Source: Rhizobium sp. 16-449-1b
GTDB taxonomy: Bacteria; Pseudomonadota; Alphaproteobacteria; Rhizobiales; Rhizobiaceae
DNA: 64,000 nucleotides
Assembly (NCBI RefSeq): GCF_017741935.1
Contig: NZ_JAGHMH010000013.1
Location: 186,001 to 250,000 of the forward strand
Reading direction: 5' to 3'
Positions within the stretch are counted from its first letter, which is position 1. Each line of letters opens with the position of its first letter. The notes beneath the pieces were generated by a model. It saw only the letters and a program-made list of their open reading frames with translations. It was not told the origin of the DNA and ran no database searches. Positions 32,352 through 40,658 of the stretch are shown here, one piece after another. Made by a program: the position numbers and the translations under genes.

Positions 32352-33287
32352 ATGAGTTGCTGCAGCTTTGACAACAAATCGGAAACAGGGTCGCTTCCGG
32401 ATCGCGCGACGAGTGCGGTCCAGCCCGCTACGTCTCCTCCGCCATGCGATGTCAAGGACATCCCGGGCGGTCGCGTTCACGTCGGGACAGCTAAGCCCCT
32501 TCTTCCCTTTGATGGCGAAGGGCCGCCACGAACGGTTCAGATCGAGAGCTTTCGCCTCTCTACGGCTGCCGTAATCAATGCGGAGTTTGCAAGGTTCGTC
32601 CGCGAGACCGGATATGTAACTGAAGCGGAGCGGCTTGGGTCGTCCTACGTTTTCTACAAGTTCATCGACGGCAGCGTTCCGACGACTGGTGTCGTCGGGG
32701 CCGAATGGTGGAGAAAGATAGACGGCGCTCATTGGGCAGCACCATTCGGACCGCAACGATCGGGGGCGGAGCTGGACGACTTGCCTGTTGTTCATGTCTC
32801 TTGGCAGGACGCCACGGACTATGCGCGATGGATCGGCGGGCGCTTGCCAACCGAAGCAGAGTGGGAGCACGCCGCACGCGGTGGCCTGAGGGAACCCATC
32901 TACCCTTGGGGCGACGAACATCCAACAGACGTCTTCACGCCTTGCAACATCTGGCAGGGAGACTTTCCGAGGGATGATCTGGGCAAGGATGGCTATGCCG
33001 GTCTCGCGCCCGCTATTTCGTTCGCTCCAAACGGCTACGGCCTGCACAACATGTCCGGCAACTGCTGGGAGTGGACCGCCGACGCATTTCGTATCCGTTC
33101 TATTCGAAGGGAGGCCGCTATCGCGAACAAGTCCGCGAAAGAGCAGGGAAAAAAGGTCCTGAAGGGCGGCTCCTACCTTTGCCACGCTTCCTACTGCCAT
33201 CGCTACCGCATTGCGGCGCGGATGGGGAGCACCGGAGATTCAACGACCGGACACATCGGTTTCCGAGTGGCGTTCGACGCAAGGTGA
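32352..33287 (+). CDS. Formylglycine-generating enzyme (sulfatase maturation)
   Basis: Aerobic FGE/SUMF1 family enzyme, 311 aa, which oxidises the cysteine of a CxPxR motif in sulfatases to formylglycine. Family features in order: IPGGRVHVGTAKPLLPFDGEGPPR (about 38-60), the PVVHVSWQDATDYARWIGGRLPTEAEWEHAARGG core (145-178), YPWGDE, GLHNMSGNCWEWTAD, and the C-terminal GGSYLCHASYCHRYRIAAR with active-site cysteines Cys277 and Cys282. No signal peptide, so it acts in the cytoplasm. A 17-codon frame (32302-32355) ends overlapping its ATG. The sulfatase at 36424, in the same gene group, carries CGPAR and is the evident client. Confidence 0.93.
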   Translation: MSCCSFDNKSETGSLPDRATSAVQPATSPPPCDVKDIPGGRVHVGTAKPLLPFDGEGPPRTVQIESFRLSTAAVINAEFARFVRETGYVTEAERLGSSYVFYKFIDGSVPTTGVVGAEWWRKIDGAHWAAPFGPQRSGAELDDLPVVHVSWQDATDYARWIGGRLPTEAEWEHAARGGLREPIYPWGDEHPTDVFTPCNIWQGDFPRDDLGKDGYAGLAPAISFAPNGYGLHNMSGNCWEWTADAFRIRSIRREAAIANKSAKEQGKKVLKGGSYLCHASYCHRYRIAARMGSTGDSTTGHIGFRVAFDAR

Positions 33288-33314
33288 CAGAAATATTGAC
33301 ACCGCTTCGACATC

Positions 33315-33354
33315 AAGTTAATCAATTAACTTACGCGAGTTAATTGATTAACTT
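33315..33354. promoter_or_regulatory. 40-bp double operator upstream of sulfated-sugar importer operon
   Basis: AAGTTAATCAATTAACT (33315-33331) is repeated exactly in inverted orientation at 33338-33354 across a six-base spacer TACGCG. Each arm contains its own palindrome GTTAAT-NN-ATTAAC, and the two palindrome centres are 22 bases apart, two helical turns. It ends 71 bases before the binding-protein start and follows the FGE stop by 27 bases. The LacI-family regulator at 37704 closes the operon and is the likely ligand; the regulator assignment is inference. Confidence 0.7.
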
Positions 33355-33425
33355 GCCACGGCACCGAGCGCCCTTGAGGAGGGGCATCGGAGCCATGCTC
33401 GCAGATTTCGGTAGGAGGAGACCAA

Positions 33426-34658
33426 ATGAAGCTGACACACTGCATCACTGCGACCGCGTTGTCCGTCGCCCTTTACGCTCCCGCACATGCCGAGACCTTG
33501 AAGGTCTACTGGAACGCGGGCCACGCCTATCCAGCCTATGCTGAGGTGATCAAGAAGTTCGAGGCGGATCATCCCGGCTGGACTGTCGAGTGGGGCAGGT
33601 TCCAATGGCCGGACATGCGCACCAAGATTGTTGCCGACATGTCCGTCGGCAATGTCCCCGACCTCGTAGCCGATCCCGGCGGCTGGGTCCCGGAGTTCGC
33701 TCTTCAGGGCAAGATCCTTCCACTCAACGACTATGTGGCGAAGGACGGAAGCTCGATGGGCTATCCTGACGACTGGCAGGATTTTTCGGTTTCGAGAAAC
33801 TCCGTCGATGGCAAATACTATGGTGTGCAGTTGCATCTGACTTGCGCAACGCTCGTCTACAACGTTGATCTGCTAAAGGCCGCGGGTTTCGAAAAGCCCC
33901 CGGCCAACTGGGAGGAATTCCGAAATGCAGCAATGGCCGTGGCGAAAAACGGCCGGATTGGTTTCGCTCCAAATCAGGTAGCCGGATACTTTATTCCGTG
34001 GATTTATCAGAACGGCGGCACATTCTACGACAAGGCATCAAACAAGGTCACGTTCGATAGCCCGGAAGCGGCACAGTCGCTTCAGTTCGTCTCTGATCTG
34101 ATCCACAAGGACAAAGCGGCGATCCTGCCTGTGGCAGGCGCAGACTACGAGGGGCCGCAAAAGCTTTTCACGTCAGGACGCGCCGCGATGATTTTGACGG
34201 GTCCTTGGGACGTGGCGCCCATCAAGACCGGAAATCCCAAGCTCAAGTGGGATGTCGCTCCTTCCCTGACCGAAAAGAAGCAGGCGACATTTGCCGGTGG
34301 CGTCAGCCTCTTCATACCAAAGGACGCCAAGCACCCGGCCGAAGCGTGGGATCTTCTGAAGCGCTTCGTTGCCATCGACACGGAACTGGCAGCCTCTGTG
34401 GCGAATGGCATGACGATGCCACGCAAGTCCTGGGCCGCTGATCCGAAGGTGACGGGAGATCCCGTCTTGAGCAGGTTTAGCCAGTGCCTGCCCTACGCCG
34501 TTGACTCGTCCGCGGATCTTGCGCTGACGGGCAAGAACGCAATGGTCCAAGATCTCTTCAAGGCCGCGGTGCAGGACATCCTCTACAATGGCAAACCGGC
34601 CCAGGAAGTCTTGTCGAATTATGCGGCACAGGCAAACGCTGAGCTGTCGAAGAAATAG
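33426..34658 (+). CDS. Sugar ABC transporter substrate-binding protein (CUT1/MalE type)
   Basis: Periplasmic solute-binding protein of the family 1 (MalE/UgpB-like) group, 410 aa. A signal peptide (CITATALSVALYAPAHA) precedes LKVYWNAGHAYPAYAEVIKKFEADHPGW. IVADMSVGNVPDLVADPGGW, AAMILTGPWDVAPIKTGNP and SLFIPKDAKHPAEAWDLLKRFV are typical of the family. AGGAGGAGA upstream is a strong ribosome binding site. It is followed by two permeases and a sulfatase, so its ligand is probably a sulfated carbohydrate. Confidence 0.93.
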   Translation: MKLTHCITATALSVALYAPAHAETLKVYWNAGHAYPAYAEVIKKFEADHPGWTVEWGRFQWPDMRTKIVADMSVGNVPDLVADPGGWVPEFALQGKILPLNDYVAKDGSSMGYPDDWQDFSVSRNSVDGKYYGVQLHLTCATLVYNVDLLKAAGFEKPPANWEEFRNAAMAVAKNGRIGFAPNQVAGYFIPWIYQNGGTFYDKASNKVTFDSPEAAQSLQFVSDLIHKDKAAILPVAGADYEGPQKLFTSGRAAMILTGPWDVAPIKTGNPKLKWDVAPSLTEKKQATFAGGVSLFIPKDAKHPAEAWDLLKRFVAIDTELAASVANGMTMPRKSWAADPKVTGDPVLSRFSQCLPYAVDSSADLALTGKNAMVQDLFKAAVQDILYNGKPAQEVLSNYAAQANAELSKK

Positions 34659-34686
34659 GTAGGATCAAAGACCGGAGATCGTCGGT

Positions 34687-35574
34687 ATGAACTACGCTCG
34701 CAGCCGTAACGGCAGGCAGGCAATCTTTGCCTATGTCGTCCTTTCGCCGGCGATCCTCTACTTCGCCGTCTACTTCTTCTACCCGATCGTTGTCGAATTC
34801 TGGGCGAGCTTCTTTCGTGGTCAACCTCTTATCGGGGACTCGGAGTTTACCGGTTTCGACAACTACATCAGGGCGCTCACGGATCCGCGGGTCCGTGACG
34901 CGTTCATCCGGACAGTTGTTTTCGCCGTCTGTGGGACGGTCGGAACATTGCTTCCCGCTCTGTGTCTCGCTGCTATCCTTTCGGGGCCGATCAAGGCGGC
35001 TACCACGATCAGGGCTATAATCTTCTTCCCCTACATCATTTCCTTCGTGATCGTGGCGCTGATGTGGAAGAGCATCCTCGATCCATACACGGGCATGTTG
35101 AATGCGATCCTCCTGCAGCTGGGGCTGCCGATGCAGAACTGGCTAAGTACGCCTTCTACCGCGTTGCCGACGATCATCGCGGTCACAGTCTGGAAGGATA
35201 TCGGATATGCGATGCTGATCTATATCGCCGCCATCCAGTCGATCCCGAAGGAGCTCTATGAAGCAGCGGAGATCGATGGCGCTTCGCGCATGCAGCAGTT
35301 TACGAAGATCACGATACCGCTTTTGACGCCGACAACACTCTTCCTGGCCGTCATCAGCATGATCGCTCATCTTCAGGATCTGTCCGCACCCTATCTCCTG
35401 ACTGGCGGCGGCCCCGCCGAGGCGACGCGCCTTTACGCGCTGCATGTGTTCGAAACCGCGTTCGTGGAGCTCAATATCGGATACGCTTCGGCGCTCTCGT
35501 TTCTGATGTTGATCGTCATTCTCATCGTCACTGCTTTGCAATTCCGGTTCCTCAATCGCGAGGTCGCATACTGA
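34687..35574 (+). CDS. Sugar ABC transporter permease (MalF/UgpA type)
   Basis: Inner-membrane permease, 295 aa with six hydrophobic segments, starting FAYVVLSPAILYFAVYFFYP. The cytoplasmic EAA loop is clear: YEAAEIDGASRMQQFTKITIP. It follows the binding protein and overlaps the next permease by one base (TGATG at 35574). It pairs with that protein to form the membrane channel. Confidence 0.93.
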   Translation: MNYARSRNGRQAIFAYVVLSPAILYFAVYFFYPIVVEFWASFFRGQPLIGDSEFTGFDNYIRALTDPRVRDAFIRTVVFAVCGTVGTLLPALCLAAILSGPIKAATTIRAIIFFPYIISFVIVALMWKSILDPYTGMLNAILLQLGLPMQNWLSTPSTALPTIIAVTVWKDIGYAMLIYIAAIQSIPKELYEAAEIDGASRMQQFTKITIPLLTPTTLFLAVISMIAHLQDLSAPYLLTGGGPAEATRLYALHVFETAFVELNIGYASALSFLMLIVILIVTALQFRFLNREVAY

Positions 35575-36407
35575 TGGCCAATGTAAATCAGACCTCGAAG
35601 GGCGCTCTATTCGTCATCTATATCGTGCTCGGCATCTTCGTGATCCTTGCGCTGTTCCCGTTCTTTTACATGGTCTCGCTTTCCCTTCAGAGCGATGCGG
35701 ACCTTATGAGTGGTGAACCGGTGCTTATTCCGTCGGTGCTGGAGTTCTCCAACTACGTCACAATCTGGGAAAAGGCGCCGTTCTTCCGGTTCATCATCAA
35801 TAGCTTTGTCATCGCAGGCGGCATCACGCTGCTTCATCTCATCTTCGACCCGCTTATCGGCTACGTGTTCGCCAAGCTGGAATTTCCGGGCAGCAAGCTG
35901 ATGTTCGGGGCGCTACTGTCGACACTGATGCTTCCGTTCTTCATCAGAATGATCCCGCTCTATATCCTGACGGCGGAGCTTGGATGGCTCGATACCTACC
36001 AGGGCTTGATTATGCCCTTTGCGATGAGCGCGTACGGCATCTTCATGATGCGGCAGTTCATCCGGCCAATCCCCATGGATCTGCTCGACGCTGCCCGCCT
36101 TGAAGGAGCCTCGGAATGGCGGATCTACAGGTCGATCGTGCTTCCCCAACTCGGGCCGCCGATGGCAACGCTGGCGCTGCTGACATTCGTATTCCAGTTC
36201 AATGAGTTTCTCTGGCCGCTCGTTGCCGTAAGCTCGGTTGAGATGCGACCGATCACCACCGGGCTCACACTCTTCAATTCCGAATTCTTTACCCAATGGA
36301 ATCTGACGGCGACAGGCGGGGTCATTCTCTTCGTGCCAAGTCTGCTGCTGTTCATCTTCATGCAACGTTACTTCGTCCAGTCGGTCATGACTTCCGGAAT
36401 GAAATAG
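35574..36407 (+). CDS. Sugar ABC transporter permease (MalG/UgpE type)
   Basis: Second permease of the importer, 277 aa, six hydrophobic segments. The EAA loop reads LDAARLEGASEWRIYRSIVLPQLGPPM, and the C-terminus (FIFMQRYFVQSVMTSGMK) is typical of the MalG/UgpE group (…YFVxGxxxGAxK). No ATPase gene is present in this operon, so the channel must use an ATPase encoded elsewhere, as many CUT1 systems do. Confidence 0.93.
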   Translation: MANVNQTSKGALFVIYIVLGIFVILALFPFFYMVSLSLQSDADLMSGEPVLIPSVLEFSNYVTIWEKAPFFRFIINSFVIAGGITLLHLIFDPLIGYVFAKLEFPGSKLMFGALLSTLMLPFFIRMIPLYILTAELGWLDTYQGLIMPFAMSAYGIFMMRQFIRPIPMDLLDAARLEGASEWRIYRSIVLPQLGPPMATLALLTFVFQFNEFLWPLVAVSSVEMRPITTGLTLFNSEFFTQWNLTATGGVILFVPSLLLFIFMQRYFVQSVMTSGMK

Positions 36408-36423
36408 GAAGAAGAGGCATTCA

Positions 36424-37701
36424 ATGCGCAATTCACCGAATGTAATCGTGTTCTTCACCGACCAGCAGCGATGGGACAGCGTCGGTCTGCATGGCAACCC
36501 GATGAGCCTCACGCCCAATTTTGACCGCTTGGCAGCAGAAGGCATGTTCATTCCCAACTCCTTCACTTGCCAGCCAGTTTGCGGTCCGGCGCGGTCCGCC
36601 TTGCAGACAGGCCTCTATCCGACAACGACAGGCTGCTTCCGCAACGATATCCCGCTCCCGGTGGTCCAGAAGACCCTCGCACACCACTTCGCGGAGGGAG
36701 GCTATGAGACGAGCTACATCGGAAAATGGCATCTTGCCTCGCAGGATCCCGTGCCGCTCGCGCAGCGCGGTGGGTATCAGCACTGGCTGGCCTCGAACAT
36801 TCTCGAGTTCACGTCCTACGCCTACGACACCACGATGTTCAATGACGCCGAGGAGGCGGTCAAACTGCCGGGCTACCGGGTCGACGCGTTGACGGATGCC
36901 GCCGTCCGCTATGTCACGAAACCCAAGGAAAAGCCGTTTTTCCTCTTCCTCTCGTTCCTCGAGCCCCATCATCAAAACGAGTTCGACGACTATCCCGCCC
37001 CCGTCGGCTATGAGGATCGAATCCGGAAGAACATGCAGTTGCCTAAAGACCTGCAGGCACTACAAGGGTCGTCCAACGAGCACTACCCCGGCTACATGGG
37101 CATGGTCCAACGCCTCGACGAGGCGCTGGGAAGACTTGTCGACTCCCTGATCAGTTCCAAGCAACTCGACAACACGATCATTCTGTTCACGTCGGATCAC
37201 GGTTGCCACTTCAAGACGAGAAACAGTGAATACAAGCGGTCCTGCCACGAATCCTCGATCCGCGTGCCCACGTTTTTCCATGGGCCGGGCCTGATGAATA
37301 AAGGGCCATACGATGGTCTCGTCAGCCTGATCGATCTTCCACCCACGCTATTGGACGCCGCGGGGCTTCCCGTCCCGGAGGAGATGCAGGGACAGTCGAT
37401 CCTGAGGACGAACCCCACGCCCGAGGACAACGTATTCATCCAGATCAGCGAGCATCACGTGGGGCGAGCCTTGCGGACACGACGCTGGAAATACGAAATC
37501 ACGGCCGCCGGCCTAAGTGGGAACGTGGACATGAATTCGCCGCGCTATCAGGAGGCGTATCTTTACGATCTCGAAAAGGACCCTTACGAGTTGGAGAACC
37601 TTTGCGATCGCGAGGATTACGTGGAAATACGCAATGTCCTGCGAGCGGAACTACTGAAACGGATCGTTGACGCAGGCGAGCCCAGACCTGAAATCACCTG
37701 A
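36424..37701 (+). CDS. Cysteine-type sulfatase (S1 family), cytoplasmic
   Basis: Alkaline-phosphatase-fold sulfatase, 425 aa, hydrolysing a sulfate ester. The N-terminus NVIVFFTDQQRWDSVGLHG supplies metal-binding Asp residues; the modification motif is CGPAR (Cys53-x-Pro55-x-Arg57) in QPVCGPARSALQTG, followed by IGKWHLA and ILFTSDHGCHF (Asp-His metal ligands). The start ATG 36424 leaves no room for a signal peptide, so the enzyme works in the cytoplasm after substrate import, and the FGE in the same cluster can modify it there. It is not the choline-sulfatase type, as the BetC C-terminal features and a choline transporter are missing. Neighbouring CUT1 importer implies a sulfated sugar or oligosaccharide. 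Exact substrate unknown. Confidence 0.92.
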   Translation: MRNSPNVIVFFTDQQRWDSVGLHGNPMSLTPNFDRLAAEGMFIPNSFTCQPVCGPARSALQTGLYPTTTGCFRNDIPLPVVQKTLAHHFAEGGYETSYIGKWHLASQDPVPLAQRGGYQHWLASNILEFTSYAYDTTMFNDAEEAVKLPGYRVDALTDAAVRYVTKPKEKPFFLFLSFLEPHHQNEFDDYPAPVGYEDRIRKNMQLPKDLQALQGSSNEHYPGYMGMVQRLDEALGRLVDSLISSKQLDNTIILFTSDHGCHFKTRNSEYKRSCHESSIRVPTFFHGPGLMNKGPYDGLVSLIDLPPTLLDAAGLPVPEEMQGQSILRTNPTPEDNVFIQISEHHVGRALRTRRWKYEITAAGLSGNVDMNSPRYQEAYLYDLEKDPYELENLCDREDYVEIRNVLRAELLKRIVDAGEPRPEIT

Positions 37702-37703
37702 AC

Positions 37704-38750
37704 ATGACCAAGCAAAGTCGAAAGTCGCAGAGCCCCGAAGCCGTTGTGGTCGAGAAATCGGCGACGGTCAGCGACGTGGCGCGCTTGGCGAATGTCTCGA
37801 CCGCCGCAGTCTCCATGTATTTCAGCGACCGCTCCGAACACCTGAAGCGGGTAGGACCAGAAGCGCGTGAACGCATCCGGCGCGCAGTCGAGGAATTGGG
37901 TTATGTGCCGAACAAGATTGCGCGCCACTTCAGGCGACAGAAGAGCGAACGGCTGTGCGTGATCTTTCCCAAGCTGGGTATCCCCTACGCCGACAGAATG
38001 GTCCACGGACTGGGTAAGGCAGCACGCGAGCGCGGCTTCATGCCGATCATCGTGACCGCTTCCAATCTTGAGGACCTTGAAACCATTCTCGGCGAGGTAG
38101 AGGCAGGTTTGGCCGATGGCGTCGTGGCCGAGGTTGACTATCTGACCGAGGCGGAAGTCGAGAAAGCCTTCTCATCAATGACCAAGCATTGCCTTGTCAT
38201 CCACGCGACAGCCAAACCCGGCCCTTTCAGTGTTCTCAACAACGGGCTGACGGCAGCGCTGGAAGTTGCCTTCGAGGATCTTGTGCTCAAGGGACATCGG
38301 CATATCGGCTATATTGAGAACACGTCTCAGGGAACCAACCCCCGTCTCAATGCGGTCGTCCGTCGGCGGGAAGAGCTCGGTATCGACACAAAAGTCTCGG
38401 TCCTGACAGGGGCGAGTGAACGGTCGACTGCCGCCGATTGTGCGCGCCAGATCGCCTCATGGGATGAGCGTCCGACTGCGGTGATCGTCGAGTCCGATTT
38501 TACGGCGGTCACGGTGATTGAGGAGTTTTCGCGCTTAGGTATCGCCGTTCCAGACCAGATCGCCGTCGTGGGCTGCGGTAACGCGGAAGAAGGCTTTTAC
38601 TGCCGACCCCGCCTTACGACAATCGGCCCTGAATGGTCCTCGTTCGAAGAGGCGGGTCAATACCTCATAGACGGGCTTGGGCTTAGCAAGCCGCTTCCGC
38701 CGAGGCGTTTCAATTCGCCCTGGAGCTACATTCGACGGAATAGCGCGTGA
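37704..38750 (+). CDS. LacI-family regulator with altered hinge
   Basis: Transcriptional regulator at the end of the sulfatase operon, 348 aa. HTH at residues 20-40 (ATVSDVARLANVSTAAVSMY); sensor domain from about 82 (RLCVIFPKLGIPYADRM) to AVVGCGNAEEGFYCRPRLTTIGP. The recognition helix reads STAAVSMYF instead of the common S.xTVSRVLN, and the hinge PNKIARHFRR has Phe76 where LacI has the operator-bending Leu56. This agrees with a candidate operator (33315) lacking the central CG that LacI leucines open. It begins two bases after the sulfatase stop, so it is cotranscribed and probably autoregulated. Confidence 0.9.
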   Translation: MTKQSRKSQSPEAVVVEKSATVSDVARLANVSTAAVSMYFSDRSEHLKRVGPEARERIRRAVEELGYVPNKIARHFRRQKSERLCVIFPKLGIPYADRMVHGLGKAARERGFMPIIVTASNLEDLETILGEVEAGLADGVVAEVDYLTEAEVEKAFSSMTKHCLVIHATAKPGPFSVLNNGLTAALEVAFEDLVLKGHRHIGYIENTSQGTNPRLNAVVRRREELGIDTKVSVLTGASERSTAADCARQIASWDERPTAVIVESDFTAVTVIEEFSRLGIAVPDQIAVVGCGNAEEGFYCRPRLTTIGPEWSSFEEAGQYLIDGLGLSKPLPPRRFNSPWSYIRRNSA

Positions 38751-39047
38751 AAGCCCCAGCTTACTGACTTCAATCTCGATGGGGCCGAGACGCGGCCGAT
38801 TCGCTGCGGCCTTGGGATTGCAATTGGTTTTCCGTCGGATGCCACGCTTTCGCTATCTTTTGTCGCACCTGCATCCAGTGGCAATTAAAATTAAAATCGA
38901 TTAGCAGATTCATGAAACCGACAGAAATGCTCGGATTTGCGATTTCCGGTACTGGACAGGTATTGACGTCTTTGGTTGATCAGCCTCGGCCATAACCGCC
39001 GTGCACTGAATAAGCGCGACCCGGTCGCCGTTAGGGGTACAATAAAC

Positions 39048-40628
39048 ATGACATTGAAAATTGGAGCTCCGAAGGAGCTTATAGCCGGCGAATCGCGGGT
39101 GGCGATGACACCGGACTCGGCGTTGCAACTGCAGAAGCTGGGCTATATCTGTCTCATCGAGGCTGGCGCCGGCTCTCTGGCCGGCTTTTCTGACAAAGCC
39201 TATCGCGCAGCGGGCGTTGAGGTTGTCGAAACAGCCGAGGCCCTGTTTGAACAAGCCGATATCATCGCCAAGGTGCGCCCTCCCGAACCGCGGGAACTGG
39301 AGCGCCTACGTGCCGGTCAGACGCTGATTTCGTTCTTCTATCCGGGACAAAACACCACACTGCTGGAGCAGGCCAAGGCAACCGGTGCCAACGTCATCGC
39401 CATGGACATGGTGCCGCGCATTTCGCGGGCGCAGAAGATGGACGCGCTGTCGTCGATGGCCAACATCGCCGGTTACCGCGCGGTCATCGAGGCGGGCAAC
39501 AATTTCGGCCGTTTCTTCACCGGTCAGGTGACCGCCGCCGGCAAGGTTCCGCCGGCCAAGGTGCTGATCATCGGCGCCGGTGTCGCCGGACTTGCCGCGA
39601 TCGGCACGGCCACCTCGCTCGGCGCCATCACCTATGCCTTCGACGTCCGCCCGGAAGTGGCCGAGCAGATCGAATCCATGGGGGCCGAATTCGTCTTCCT
39701 CGATTTCAAGGAAAGCCAACAGGATGGTGCCGCGACCGGTGGTTATGCCGCACCTTCCTCGCCGGAGTTCCGCGAAAAGCAGCTGGAAAAGTTCCGCGAA
39801 CTGGCGCCTCAGATCGACATCGTCATTACCACGGCGCTGATCCCGGGGCGTGATGCGCCTAAGCTGTGGCTGGCCGATATGGTCGCCGCCATGAAGCCGG
39901 GTTCCGTCATCGTCGACCTCGCTGCCGAGCGCGGTGGTAACTGTGACCTTACCGTTGCCGACCAGCGTGTCGTCTCTGACAACGGCGTCGTCATCATCGG
40001 CTACACGGATTTTCCGAGCCGCATGGCGGCACAGGCATCGACGCTCTATTCGACCAATATCCGCCACATGATGACGGATCTGACGCCGGCCAAGGATGGT
40101 GTTGTCGTCCACAACATGGAAGACGACGTCATTCGTGGCGCGACCGTCGCCTTCGAGGGCAACGTGACCTATCCGCCGCCACCGCCGAAGATACAGGCGA
40201 TCGCCGCGCAGAAGCGACAAGAAAAAGCCAAGGAGCTGACGCCCGAGGAAAAGCGGGCGAAAGAGACCGCGGCCTTCAAGGCGCAGACGAAGAGCCAGGG
40301 CTTCCTGCTTTTGATCGGCACCGCCCTGTTGCTGCTCGTCGGTGCCTATGCGCCGGCAAGCTTCATGAACCACTTCGTGGTCTTCATGCTGGCGTGCTTC
40401 ATCGGCTTCCAGGTGATCTGGAACGTCTCTCACTCCCTGCATACGCCTCTGATGGCGGTGACCAATGCGATTTCCGGCATCGTCATCCTCGGTGCGTTGC
40501 TGCAGATCGGCTCCGGCAACTGGTTGGTCGTTCTCCTTGCCGCTCTGTCGGTGCTGGTCGCGACGATCAACATCGTCGGCGGCTTCCTCGTCACGCGGCG
40601 TATGCTCGCCATGTTCCAGAAGTCCTGA
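39048..40628 (+). CDS. pntA: NAD(P) transhydrogenase alpha subunit (PntA)
   Basis: Proton-translocating transhydrogenase subunit, 526 aa, which carries the NAD(H)-binding domain and part of the membrane domain. [22 protein letters not shown] at the N-terminus, the nucleotide-binding [21 protein letters not shown] (about 172-192) and [13 protein letters not shown] are typical. After a charged linker (about 395-425) come four hydrophobic segments ([21 protein letters not shown] onward). The full-length fused form resembles E. coli PntA rather than the split PntAA/PntAB of many alphaproteobacteria. The ATG at 39048 starts exactly at the family N-terminus, with AGGGG ahead; the frame opens at 38976. 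Confidence 0.95.
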   Translation: MTLKIGAPKELIAGESRVAMTPDSALQLQKLGYICLIEAGAGSLAGFSDKAYRAAGVEVVETAEALFEQADIIAKVRPPEPRELERLRAGQTLISFFYPGQNTTLLEQAKATGANVIAMDMVPRISRAQKMDALSSMANIAGYRAVIEAGNNFGRFFTGQVTAAGKVPPAKVLIIGAGVAGLAAIGTATSLGAITYAFDVRPEVAEQIESMGAEFVFLDFKESQQDGAATGGYAAPSSPEFREKQLEKFRELAPQIDIVITTALIPGRDAPKLWLADMVAAMKPGSVIVDLAAERGGNCDLTVADQRVVSDNGVVIIGYTDFPSRMAAQASTLYSTNIRHMMTDLTPAKDGVVVHNMEDDVIRGATVAFEGNVTYPPPPPKIQAIAAQKRQEKAKELTPEEKRAKETAAFKAQTKSQGFLLLIGTALLLLVGAYAPASFMNHFVVFMLACFIGFQVIWNVSHSLHTPLMAVTNAISGIVILGALLQIGSGNWLVVLLAALSVLVATINIVGGFLVTRRMLAMFQKS

Positions 40629-40658
40629 TCGGCCAAGGGATATCAAAGGGTTTTCAAT

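Noticed and set aside
36424..37701. Choline sulfatase (betC)
   Set aside because: No choline transporter, betA/betB or betI genes are near, the BetC-type C-terminus is absent, and the neighbours are a carbohydrate importer.
39306..40646. 446-codon minus-strand frame opposite pntA
   Set aside because: Antisense shadow of the well-conserved transhydrogenase gene; composition (Asp/Arg/His rich) is typical of such shadows.
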